Below, one piece after another: positions 41,998-52,240 of a stretch of DNA of 64,000 bases. Where the stretch lies: positions 1 to 64,000 of the forward strand of contig WHVA01000188.1 in NCBI GenBank assembly GCA_015179125.1, given 5' to 3'. Within the stretch, counting starts at the first letter, position 1. Every line of letters begins with the position of its first letter. The notes under the pieces were generated by a model. That model worked only from the letters and a program-made list of their open reading frames with translations. It did not search any database and was not told the DNA's origin. A program made the position numbers and the translations under genes. The stretch comes from Gautieria morchelliformis (Eukaryota > Basidiomycota > Agaricomycetes > Gomphales > Gomphaceae).

Positions 41998-44617
41998 TGG
42001 AGGACATAATAGAATGTCAAAGGATGAAAGGAGCGGAGATCGGGTACTGCATCCAGGGATCGAGGCACAGAGAAGAGAAGGGATGTGGACCGTATTGGCT
42101 GCATCACACGGCCACGTCGCGAAACAGAGTAGCTGCGTTGCAGTAGCGAGTGTGCTGCCGAGGAATATCATGATGACAGCCCCCACGCAACTCATGAACG
42201 CAGTGCAGGTCACAGCTGGAGAGCTTCTCGATCCAATGAAATCGCCTCCTCCAGGTCTTCGCGTGGACCGTACTTCGTGCCACCTTTAAGACATTCCAAA
42301 CATTAGGGTCTCCCTTAGACACACCGCAGCAAACCATATGCACCTAGTAACCTCGTCCACAAATACACCCAAACTTTCGGTGATGCTGTTCACAGTTTCG
42401 TAGGCGTTATAAATCAGCTTTCGTGCACATGTCGTGTGTAGACGGTTAGTCCAGAATCTGTTAGATAATCGTGTTCACTGTTCTTCAAGTCGTGCTGTGC
42501 GTGTTGACATCGCATCCCTTACCTTGTAGAAGATGAAGAGCTTATTGGAACTCTTCTGAGTCCAATGAGTGCATCATTCAAGGGTTGAGTAGTGTACTGT
42601 TGGGAAAGAGGAGGGGCACAGGAGGCTGATGAAAGAGGAGGGGGGTAGGCGGAGACAGGGGAAGAGCACCGGAAGCAAAAATTACGTCATCCCGAAGGAT
42701 GAAAAAGGTGGTCGACCTCCCGCGGTCCTCCCACGATTTGCACCAAGCCATTTTCAAAACTACCTCTGAACCGTCCCGACGCAGCCAAGTCAAATAGTCG
42801 CGGTCTGTTACATGGCGGCTGTGTATCATGCACAGCCTCTCTGTAGCACACCGTGTCTGTTCGACTTGGCTGTGTTGGGCCGGTTCGGACACGGAGGCTC
42901 TAAAATGGGAGGAGCCATTATGTTCGTACAGAGAACTCCTACACACGTTCAAGCATTCCATGCAGATATCAATATTTTAAATCATGACTTTGACAGATTC
43001 ATTACAGTGTGTCTCTACTGGTTCAGGATATCCTCAATGTTGCGAACAATGGTCAGTCAAAAATTTCCTCAGGTTGTTTAGGGCATCCCCCCCCTCCTCC
43101 CAGCCTTGCTTCCACTTGTATCAAATTGACTCTGCATTACGTCTCTTCCTCTCGCCCTCATGTCCGTGAGCTCTTTGGAGAATGTCGTGTGCCTCAGCTG
43201 TCACAGCTTCGATAGTACCTGTTGGGTGCACTCCCCGATAGAGTGGCTTCAGTCCATGTCCCGTACGAACTTCAAGCATTTCAAATGCAACGTCGATACC
43301 GAGGGCGAGATGTATAGCATTGGGTGGCTGATCAGCGTTGAGTGGCCACGCAATCCTGGTGGTGCAAATAAATATAGAGTACGCACAACAGTGGACATGA
43401 ACGTACATTGGTATTCCCTGCGCCAACGCTTCCGTCACACTGTTCGCCCCGTAGTGTGTTAGGACCCACCCAGTAGCCTGGGATATATAATATCAGGCTT
43501 CAATCCATCATTGTACTTGGCACTAACAGGATGATTCAAGACAGTCTGTTGTGGGGACCATTTCGAGAGAAGTCCTATTCCGGATTGTTTGATCTTTTCA
43601 ACATATCCCGTCGGTATGACCGCCATGGGTGAAGCATGAGACAATATCTGAATCATGGTCAGCGCATGTCTCAAGAGTAAAAGAGCAGTGGTGCTTACGA
43701 AAGGGAAGCCAAGCTCCAGAAGCACATCTACCAGCACCCATATGTGCTCATTATTTTTAGGCCACCAAAAGCTTCTGAAGGAGACCTAAAACCAAGGACG
43801 GTTATCAGCCTGTAGCATTTCATGTTCAAGTGTGATTCACGTAGATAACAGACCGCTCTCCGTGTCTCTTGAGCATGTCGTCAAGAAAGGTTTGAAATTC
43901 TCCACAGTTTGTCGACGAAGCAATGTCCAGCTGCTTTGCTGCGTCGGACAGTGCAAATTCTCTGAACCCAGGAGGAATCAATGGTCCAACAGCATATACC
44001 GGGCGGTTTGTCTTGGCAAGCCACATGCGCGTCACATCGAGGCCTATTGATTCATAATTTGCATTGAAGATTGAGACAAATCCGTCACATTCAGAGGTGA
44101 ATCTTTCACAAATGGGAGGTGATCAGGTGGCAAAATCCCATGTGAAAGATGCGACATTGGAGTTCACGCACATATACGAGACACGAAATATTTCAGTAAT
44201 AGGAACTCCCGGTGTGTGCTAGCGGAAATATCGGTACAGAATTCGGTTAGTTGACTTCTGTGGACATGCATACCTCCTAAGAAGGGTTGACAGCAAAAAT
44301 GAAGAAGGTACGGTGAGACAAATGGTGAAGGCTGGTCATGAGTCAACGTTGGCAATAACGATGAACCAAGAGCTCGGCTAAAATGAAGAAGCTACGGTGA
44401 GACAACGGTGACGATGCCGGAAAGGTTTCACGGCAAAAATGATGAAGTGACAGTGAGACAAATGGACCTGTAGCTCAAAAAGGTTTAATGACAAAAAAGA
44501 AGAACGAAGAGTGAGACAAATGGAGCCAATGCTCCCAAAAAAAACAGAGAAAGCCGAGACAAACAGGAGCAAAGGAGCACAAACTTTCACACGTCGTATG
44601 CTTAATAGAAGAGTAAT
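41998..44617 (-). repeat. Large inverted duplication, copy 2
   Basis: Inverted partner of 28302-31585, without the AT-rich insertion. The left boundary is after TCCTCCAATGCACACGCC; the right boundary is at CTTAATAGAAGAGTAAT. Confidence 0.9.
43121..44101 (-). pseudogene. UDP-glycosyltransferase (GT1) remnant, copy 2
   Basis: Same exon structure as copy 1 on the minus strand. The second intron donor is intact here (CCCTTTC-GTAAGC, near 43700). The donor-site signature is changed instead: THYGANSVTEALAQG, where copy 1 has THCG. Other blocks match: LLSKWSPQQTVLNHP, IAWPLNADQPPNAIH, RTGHGLKPLYRG. The N-terminal half is missing as in copy 1, so the block was duplicated after truncation. Confidence 0.85.
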
Positions 44618-45250
44618 AATTGCAAGATTCTCTGGATAAACATATTATCCAGATGTATATTTATAAGTAGTTCACACAGAGTGCCGCATGGCAACAGTTG
44701 CTCACAATTATTTAGCGGTCGAACTGGAATATATGTGCCTCGGAACATGACACTATTTCCCTCTCGTCTGCTAAAAGGAACTCACGATAATAAGCCGACA
44801 AGAGCATGAAGTCTACTCATTGAAACACTACTTCTTGTCGCCACCCATCGCTGCTATTCCAAGATCGACCAACGACATAGACCCTGTAACTGTGTAGGAA
44901 CTGTCTTACTAGTCAGAAAATCTCAAAAAAAGAATTAAAAAGCCTGTAAAACCCCTTTTTCCCATCTTTACTTCAGCCAATACCCACAGCTTTGATGGGG
45001 AACTGTCTTTCAAATATTCCTTGAATTTTCTTACATTTCTTTGCCAATTGTTTTGACTTCCCTGGCTCAAAACTGCTTTATTTTGCTTGACAAAGGCTAT
45101 GAACCCATGAGAGTTGAGAGTCCATAACTTTGTCATCGGCGCTCAATTTAAAACTCCGACCGGAGCGATCGTCGAACACGCTAATTCAGAGTCAAACACC
45201 CAGAACTCCGACATCTTGGCTCATTCAATCCATGCGCGTCTATAAGGTAT
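44618..45250. other. No recognisable gene
   Basis: AT-rich; only short frames. Confidence 0.4.
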
Positions 45251-45341
45251 GAATTCTGGTCTGCCCGACAAGTGGCTCGGATTAGGGACACCGGTGCTGA
45301 GCGAGGCACTGCAAAAATGAGAAATGGATTGACGATACGTA
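45251..45341 (-). repeat. 91-bp direct repeat, outer copy (B2 candidate)
   Basis: Starts GAATTCTGGTCTGCCCGAC and ends GACGATACGTA. It differs from 45883-45973 at five sites, all CpG against TpG or CpA. Confidence 0.85.
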
Positions 45342-45882
45342 CGATACACGATATGTAGTTACAGAGAAAGAAGCAACAAGATGGGTAGAGAGCCTGGCGA
45401 TGACACATGGCAGTAAAAACCCGTAGGAAAAAAGCCTGCATGACACGCGGAATGAGAAGGGAGAGGAAGGGTGGGGAAACGAAACAATTGTGAAGAACTG
45501 CGCGAGAGTTAGTGAGAGCGTGGCTGGCGAGCCAAGCGAGAGACTACCTGTGCTATGGGGAGCGCTGCGAGCGAATAGAGTACAGGGGCGAACGGTGTGA
45601 AAGCTAAATAGGCAGGAGTGGTTCTCCCACTGAGACACGCATGACTGTCCATGACGTGGACGCTGACGCGTCTAGTGGGACTCGAGCCTAAGCGCGCGGT
45701 GAAGCTCAGCGGAACTTCAGTGTGAGTGAGAATGCATGGAAAGCTTACCGTTGAGATAGAAATGCAAGGTGAGAGAGGTGGAGAAGATTGAGAGTTAGAA
45801 GCTCAGCATGGCACTGTGGGCGAGTCACAGGCAGGCGCAGAATTCGCTGCGTGTAAGCACGCTTCGCTACTTAAACTCCAAC
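45342..45882. other. Spacer between the 91-bp repeats
   Basis: 541 bp that would correspond to the A2 segment of an Ngaro-type end. No match to the (missing) 5' end can be shown. A minus-strand 118-codon frame at 45282-45638 lacks motifs. Confidence 0.45.
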
Positions 45883-45973
45883 GAATTCTGGTCTGCCTGA
45901 CAAGTGGCTCAGATTAGGGACACCGGTGCCGAGCGAGGCACCGCAAAAACGAGAAATGGATTGACGATACGTA
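45883..45973 (-). repeat. 91-bp direct repeat, inner copy (B1 candidate)
   Basis: Partner of 45251-45341. It lies directly after the recombinase gene. Confidence 0.85.
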
Positions 45974-45986
45974 TTGAGGTAGAAAA

Positions 45987-46679
45987 TGATGATGATGTTA
46001 AGAAGGATTGATGGTAGGGGGGCCGTGGATGAGGGCATGGAGAACGACAGGGTGCTTGCGTATGTACACCTTGAACGTGTCGGAGGACCAGCGGCCCATG
46101 GTACCTTGTATGACATTGTCAGGGACGCCATCGAGGGCGAGCACGGTGGCGCCGCCGGAACAAAGGGAATGGCCGCCGAAATCGGGACCGAGAATAGCGC
46201 GAAGGCGGGAGGTGAACCAGGCGGAGGTGGGGGAGAAACCGGCGGAAGAGAGCCAAATCTTGGGGTGGAAAGGGAAACGAGAGTCACGGGACGATAGGTA
46301 GCGGAACATGAGGGGGATGGGTTCAAAAGGAGAAGCGTGTTTGGCTAGGACAATGATAGTGCTGCCCTGATAGAATCTATCAGCTTTGTGATAGGGAAGT
46401 AGAAAGGAAAACTGATTGTGCTGGAGAGAGAGGGTGTGGCGCGCGGTGATTTTTTGGAAGAGCGCTTGGCAGGGGAGTTTGAAATGGTCATTTCACCAAG
46501 GCGAAGGAGGGCATAGAAACCGGTGAGTAGCATGGAAAGGAATAAGAGGTCGTCGTGTGAGCCAGAATGGTAAGTGCAAAGGAGAGAAGAGAGATGTTCA
46601 GTGGATAGGGCGCGCTTTTGACGCGGAGGAGGGCAGGCGCGACACTTTTTCAAGCCACCGAGGCAGCGAGCAACCATAG
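45987..46679 (-). pseudogene. Tyrosine recombinase catalytic domain
   Basis: VARCLGGLKKCRACPPPRQK opens the domain, with LLTGFYALLRLGEMTI containing the first catalytic Arg. A frameshift near 46320 leads to LRAILGPDFGGHSLCSGGAT, where HSLR-S-G would be usual; the second catalytic Arg is Cys here. The tail has GRWSSDTFKVYIRKHP with the catalytic Tyr. The enzyme would insert circular cDNA by strand exchange. The Arg to Cys change (CGC to TGC type) and the frameshift argue for inactivity. Confidence 0.82.
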
Positions 46680-46684
46680 GAGAG

Positions 46685-47962
46685 TGTCATGACGCGTTTA
46701 TTCCTCATAACTCAGGTGCTCTGTCCTGCCATTTCTCACCCCATTTCCGTGTTCGTTCCGATCGCCATTGTCATTTTCGGCAACTGATGTTCGCTGATTC
46801 GCGCCCGTTACCATTGCCATGCCATTAAACGCACGACCGACAGCTTTGGACTAACTTAGCAGTCATTGTTGGGCCTATCACCTCCTCTGCTCGGCCCTCT
46901 TCCGATGATGTTCTGACAATCGGATTGTCATGACCTATGTATTTCCTGCACCCTGTTACCCCCATTCCCTCATTCGCTACTCCTCCTCCGTGTTCGCTCG
47001 GCTTCGCCCCTCCCTTTGGCCATGCCTCCTCTATGTTCTCTCCGTTCATCCTTCACCACATTTCGCTGAACCGCTATTCGCTGCTCGCACATTTCGCCAA
47101 CAAGGCACACCATGAAATACGATCGATACCATTTACCCGGTGTGATGATTCATCACTAACCCCATCATCTTCTTAAATCCAACCCCTTTGGGTTTTCGTA
47201 TGGCCAAAGTATGTTCGCGGAGTGTTCCTTCCGTAGGTCATGTGGGATCGACCCAGTGGATGAAGAGTCCGTGCAGGGTGACATGTATGCGGGTCCCAAG
47301 ACATGGTTTCGTACATAAGTACCTTCGCCACCTTTACTCTCCGCCGTTTCATGTTCGCACCCCTCCCTCACTCTATTGTATGTTTATTCCATCTCCTTAG
47401 TATCATGACTGCGCACCCCTATCCAACCCTGACTCATGACGGCCTCTTTCCTATTCGCTGATACCGTACGAGCATTCGATATAAGGAGTTTACATTCGCA
47501 TGTATATTCCCCAGTTCAATTATCATACGTCGTCCATCTTGTGCAAACTTGACCTCACTGTGATCATCGTCTTAAGCCTTCTCTTGGAGACTTCTATCTT
47601 CGACCAGCAGAGGACTTAGGCATCACTGGTGAGTTCTCATACTTCATCTTTGTTACCTTAGCCGTCAAACCATTTTCTGTGCTGTTGGCGAAGGGCTCCG
47701 AAGGAGCACCTTCGCCAGCGAAGGGATTGTCGAGACTTAGACAGCCCTTCCATGAGACCTTGCACGTTACATCGTTAAGAGCCACGGGCTATTTTGCTAC
47801 GACTGTAGATAGGGCGAGCCCCGTTTAGGCAAAACCCTCTTACCTTGTGAACATTCATTGGTTCACCTATTCGCCGAACGGCATACTTATTCGCACAAGT
47901 TATTTGGGCATTCGCTGTGTTCACTAATACAGGATATTAACACTTGAAAACCAATCTTGACA
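46685..47962 (+). mobile_element. Gypsy-3 solo LTR (1278 bp) inside the recombinase
   Basis: Begins TGTCATGACGCG and ends ATCTTGACA, with 5-bp target duplication GAGAG (46680-46684 and 47963-47967). Removing it rejoins the recombinase as ARNSL-P-MVARCLGG. Partial relatives occur at 51715-52240 (minus) and 55290-55857 (plus). The order assignment (Ty3/gypsy-like) rests only on TG...CA ends and 5-bp duplication; a copia LTR is not excluded. Confidence 0.85.
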
Positions 47963-48280
47963 GAGAGTTGCGCGCGGTGTGGACGTTGGGGTAGTGTGGT
48001 TGAAGGCAATTGCAGATACTGGAAAGGTAGGCGGCAACGGAAGATGGCTTGATATGATGTGACAAGAAGGTGATGAAATAGCTAAGCGTGTTGGCGGTGG
48101 GTTCAATGGGGAAATTATGAAGTTTACAGAAGCTAAGATAGGATTGGAGATGAGAACTATAGGTGTGGACGGTGGAGAGCTCTATGGAGTGGCCAAGAGC
48201 GATGGCACGCTCGTGAAAGAGCTCCTCCCAGGACCAGGCAACCCGAAAGGGTTGCCGGTTCCGCGTTATTGGTTGTAGCA
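47963..48280 (-). pseudogene. Tyrosine recombinase N-terminal (SAM-like) domain
   Basis: Reads SIELSTVHTYSSHLQSYLSF, FPIEPTANTLSYFITFLSHH and SVAAYLSSICNCLQPHYPNV up to HTARNSL, where the solo LTR interrupts. This is the DNA-binding core-binding domain of phage-type integrases. Confidence 0.8.
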
Positions 48281-48694
48281 TCACTTGGCTGCCCCCATCG
48301 CATCCCAAGGGGGTTTAAAAGGGTGAATGCCCAGGCCAGGATGAATGGCCAAGGCAACGTGGAAAAGTCCACCGGACAATGCATCAGCGATGGCATTGTC
48401 GGCGCTGGCGATGTGGAAAACTCTGAGGGAGGTTGTTTGAGGGAGGAGAAGTCCGACGGCAAACGAGAGGAGGCGGTTGTATTTGTCATGAGCTTTTAGA
48501 GAGTGGAAAATATCGACAGTGTTCATGGAGTCAGTGTAAACGAGGAGTCGGCGAGGAGGAGGATGAAGGGTGATAGCGAAGGTGAGGGCGGAGATGACTG
48601 ATAATTCTTCGTAGAAGAAAATGTGAAAAGACGGTGGCGGTTGAGGGATGGGAGAAAAGAAAGCTAAGCCAAGGTGAGGAATGTAGAAACCCAT
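48281..48694 (-). CDS. DIRS-type RNase H
   Basis: FFYEELSVISALTFAI carries the catalytic Glu, LLVYTDSMNTVDIFHSL the Asp, and ASADNAIADALSGG the C-terminal Asp. The first Asp would lie upstream near 48720, where the RT frame ends. Frame is open for 138 codons. Confidence 0.8.
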   Translation of the reverse strand: MGFYIPHLGLAFFSPIPQPPPSFHIFFYEELSVISALTFAITLHPPPRRLLVYTDSMNTVDIFHSLKAHDKYNRLLSFAVGLLLPQTTSLRVFHIASADNAIADALSGGLFHVALAIHPGLGIHPFKPPWDAMGAAK

Positions 48695-48736
48695 GCCGGT
48701 GAGGGAAGCATCACAGAAAATGGTCAGATCTGCATC

Positions 48737-49606
48737 TCAGGCACTCCAGGCGACGGAGTCAAGGAGCCATAAGCCATTCGATGTCTCAATTGTATCAGCG
48801 AGCCAATTTAAGTCGGTGGTGACAGCACGGTTAAGATGAAGGGTCACTTTGGGAATGGATTTTCCAGCAATTTTTGCATGTGACGATTGGAGGGCTGGGC
48901 GCAGGAGCGGGAAAACATTGAGCGACCAGTTGATCCATCCTAAAAGCCGTTGCCAATGGACGAGTGGGTGGCGATGGGAGACGGATGTGTCAGTGAAAGA
49001 GCGAATGGCGGCTACTAAGGTTTCTTTACTGTCAGTAGGGGATGAAATCGACATGTCGCGGGGGTCAACATCGAAGCCGATGATGCGCAAAAACTTGCCG
49101 AAGGTTTGCTTAGGTTTTTCGTGAGGCAGGCCTATTTCATCCCACAACAGGAGGAGAAGAACTTGCTTGGCGGGATAGCGTTCGCTGTAAGGCTCGTACA
49201 GATAGAGGGAAGGGTCTGGGTCGTGCGAGAAGGCATCGTCCATGTAATGCAAAAGGTCTTCAATGCCTTTTACGTGGATGGCAATCCACGTGACAAGGCC
49301 CATGAACAGGCACCAGATGCGGGCGCCAAACTCCATGCAGTGGTCGACATGGCGCTGACCATCGATTGTGATGATCTGCTTGATTTGCCATGATGGGTGG
49401 ACGGGCCAACATCGATAGGTGCCAGATACATCGTCCTTGAAAAGCCAAGCAGGGGGTCTGTTGTAGCGATCGTGGAAGCTGCGCAAGATTGAACCGAAAT
49501 ATTGCAAATTGTCGAAATGGACGGAAGAGTCGTCACGAGCTATCCACAAATTAGGAGCATGAGGTCCAGCGCTTAAGTCATTGAACACCGGAAATGAACA
49601 TGGCAT
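48737..49606 (-). pseudogene. DIRS-type reverse transcriptase, 5' truncated
   Basis: FNDLSAGPHAPNLWIARDDS, PPAWLFKDDVSGTYRCWPVH (motif A Asp) and ARIWCLFMGLVTWIAIH lead to LLHYMDDAFSHD with the catalytic YMDD (49235-49246). Further: QTFGKFLRIIGFDVDPRDMS and HWQRLLGWINWSLNVFPLLR. The first part of RT (fingers) is lost at 49606, where an unrelated element begins. Confidence 0.88.
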
Positions 49607-50357
49607 TCCGGCACCTCTGCGAGGAGGGCCCTGTAAACCCCGTCCAAACTATATAAACATTTTGGACGGTACACCTGACAATATCGTCACGGTGCTTAAC
49701 GGGTGGCAGTCCAACACTGAAGGAGTCCCCTCTCAAGTCGCATTTAAGCGACTTGTTTGGTACACCAGGCCAATGGCTCGACCTCCTGACCGATGTCACA
49801 ATTCCATCGCCCAGTGCAGACACCCTGCAGGCTTCGATCACTGGGACGTTCCTGCTCAGGAACAGCCTCGCACACGAGATCCTGCTGAAGGAATTCACGT
49901 CATGGCTAGCCCTTCATGGCAGCATAAACCATGAACATATCCCTTGGATCGAGGGATACTTTCAGTGACTTCGAGACAAGGAAGTCACGAACACCACTGC
50001 ACACACAGGGCAGTGGTGTCATAAACAGGGACTGAAGATGTCCCAGCGTGCCTACGAGACAGTGGCCATGAGCATTTTGGAACAGCTCGACAAGGAGCTG
50101 CTCGCCTCCCGCCCCCTGGATCCGCAGCCTGATCTGGCCACGGAGGCCGCCTTCATCCAGGAGATGGGAATCAACCCATCTCTTGAAACGGGTCCGTACC
50201 AACCCCGAGCTGGACCCGGCCCATCTACATCCACTCATGTGGATGCGATGCACATGGACCCCCATCCCCTGCCGGCTCCATACACGAACGTCCCAATGGA
50301 CGACACTCCTTCAGCCGAGGATAAAGACCTCAACGATGACATCTATGGAGACTAGAG
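49607..50357 (+). pseudogene. Unrecognised ORF at the 3' end of an LTR element
   Basis: One frame runs from about 49700 to the stop at 50353-50355 with a single TGA at 49966-49968. It reads LKSHLSDLFGTPGQWLDLL, SADTLQASITGTFLLRNSLA, NHEHIPWIEGYFQ, stop, LRDKEVTNTTAHTGQW, then LKMSQRAYETVAMSILEQLD, DLATEAAFIQEMGINPSL and ends DKDLNDDIYGD. A purine tract and LTR-like sequence follow within 12-23 bases, so it is the last gene of an element in plus orientation. No family recognised. It may be the tail of a structural protein. Confidence 0.5.
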
Positions 50358-50365
50358 TTCTCTAT

Positions 50366-50583
50366 AATGGGGGAGAGTGTAAATATAGATATTTACCTGT
50401 GTTGCCACGAGGCAACACATAATAGCTGGTAGCTTACATAGCACCAGTGAGTCCTCGCAGACCCACTGTATAGTTCTTGCATGGGAATCCACCGGGATTC
50501 CCCAGCTTAACTTTACCTGTAACCGTCACTATGTCGTATTAGAATCACCACAGATTGGTCAAGTTCTACTGCCTTGTGATAAC
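50366..50583 (+). repeat. Polypurine tract and LTR-like end with two hairpins
   Basis: AATGGGGGAGAG (50366-50377) precedes TGTAAATATAG. Two perfect hairpins follow at once: GTAAATAT/ATATTTAC (50379-50396) and GTGTTGCC/GGCAACAC (50399-50418). The right edge near TGTGATAACA (50583) is a guess based on a CA end. Confidence 0.5.
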
Positions 50584-51712
50584 ACAAGTAATAAGCCACC
50601 CACGTTACAAGAGGCGAACAGGTACACAGGTGGTACAGAGTAGGTAAGGTTGTTGTTTGAAGGAGCAGAGAAGTTGTGGGTAAGAGTTGTGGAGGATGGT
50701 TCAGAATTCAGTGGGAGAGAAGACCCAGGCCCGCCAGGTGGGGCAGGAATCTGTGTGAAAGATTGTTGCGGGGGAGGGTGACCTGCGAAGGGGTGAGGCT
50801 GTCCCGTGAATAAAAGAGGCGCATGCCCGCCAGGTGGGGCAGGAATCTGTGCGAAAGATTGTTGCGGGGTGGGTGACCCGCGAAGGAGTGAAGCTGTCCC
50901 GTGAATAGAAGAGGCGCAGGACCGCCAGGTGGGGCAGTAATTTGTGCGAAAGATACGCTCGATGGTCACACGACGTTTCCTGGGCCAATATATCCTGTGC
51001 CCCTTACTTTTGTCGCTATAACCCATCCACTTCCCTTTGTCCGCCTTTGCTTCAAGCTTGCCATGGTCCTCTTTGAGGGTGTTGAGGGTGTAGACTCTTG
51101 CACCCCACTCTGATAAGTCCATTAGGTTCAGCTTTTCTTGATGCATCTGCTCATATGGGGTTTTCCCATCCAGCACATGTGTGGATGTCCTATTTTTCAG
51201 CCAAACGGCATGCTGTACAGACTCTGTCCAGAGGAACTTGGGTAAGCCGGCTGCCAGGTGCATCGCACGTGCATGCTGGAGTAGCATGCAGTTGAGCCTC
51301 TCTGACACACCATTCTCTTCAGGTGTGTCATGCACAGTCAGGCTCCAGACTGTTCCCTTGGACTTCAGGTGAGCGGTGAAATTGTCGGAAAGGTATTCAC
51401 CCCCTCGATCGGTCTGCAGGCACTTGAGCTTCACACTGTGCTGGGTTTCAACCCACGCCTCATACTGCTGGTAGCAGCAGAGGGTGTCGCTTTTCTTTGC
51501 CATCGGTACCAGGTATGTCCATCTGCTGTGGTAATCAGTGAAACTGACGAAATACTTTTTTCCGTACTAGCCTTGGGGGTTTGCGGACCCCCAGATGTCT
51601 GAGTGGACTTTGTTGCCAAATTTTGTGGCCCACAGTCCCTCTCACATCTGTGGGATGGGTTTCCTTGTAGGTTTGGTCTTGACAATGTAACGTGCAAGAT
51701 AACATGGAAAGG
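50584..51712 (-). pseudogene. Copia-2 integrase fragment
   Basis: Reading left from 51712: KFGNKVHSDIWGSANPQG (first catalytic Asp), an in-frame stop, FVSFTDYHSRWTYLVPMAKK, then LKCLQTDRGGEYLSDNFTAH (second Asp) and TPEENGVSERLNCMLLQHAR (Glu). The copia hallmark DGKTPYEQMHQEKLNLMDL and KGKWMGYSDKSKGHRIYWP follow. The C-terminal linker holds a 95-96-bp tandem repeat (50731-50945). RT and RNase H are absent. Confidence 0.88.
50731..50945. repeat. 95-96-bp tandem repeat in the copia-2 linker
   Basis: CCGCCAGGTGGGGCAG recurs at 50731, 50827 and 50922. The unit encodes PAPPGG...TGQPHPFAGHPPPQQSF on the minus strand. The first spacing of 96 keeps frame, the second of 95 does not. Confidence 0.85.
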
Positions 51713-51714
51713 TT

Positions 51715-52240
51715 GTTAAACAGCAACAATCCTTTCATCGGCGAAGGTGCTCCTTCGGAGCCCTTCGCTGACAGCACCGATCATAGTACAAAGGCTAAGG
51801 TAGTGAAGGTGAAGTAAAAAAGCTCACCAGTGGTGCTTCAGTCCTCCTCTGGTCGAAGATAGGAATCTATAGAAGAGGGCTCAAGATGATGGTCACAGTG
51901 AGGTCAAGGTTTGCACAAGATAGACATATGATAATTGAACTGCATAATATACATGTGAATGTAAACTACTTATACCCAATGCTCATATGTTATCAGCAAA
52001 TGGGAAAGAGGCCGTCATGAGTCAGGGTTGGATAGGGGTGTGCAGTCAGGATACAAATAGATGAAACATATATGCAATAGAGGAAGGGAGGAGTGCGAAC
52101 ATGAAACAATGGAGGGGAAGAGGATAAAGGTACCCATGTAAAAAAACATGCCTTGAGACCTGCATACATGTCACCCTGCACAGACTTTTCGTCTGCTGGG
52201 TTGATCCCACACAATTTATTTATGGGTAGGACGTCCTGCG
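51715..52240 (-). repeat. Gypsy-3 LTR fragment (minus)
   Basis: Reverse complement resembles the second half of 46685-47962: GAAGGTGCTCCTTCGGAGCC, the GGGTTGGATAGGGGTG block and GTGCAGGGTGACATGTATGC. It has no intact LTR ends. Confidence 0.7.

Larger units (their letters stand above)
45251..49606 (-). mobile_element. DIRS/Ngaro-like tyrosine-recombinase retroelement
   Basis: Minus-strand order: RT (from 49606), RNase H, tyrosine recombinase, then two direct repeats of 91 bp (45883-45973 and 45251-45341). RT plus tyrosine recombinase without DDE integrase defines this order. Direct repeats after the recombinase fit Ngaro/PAT-type split direct repeats (B1 and B2). The 5' part of the element is missing, and a 1278-bp solo LTR sits inside the recombinase. 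Confidence 0.85.
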
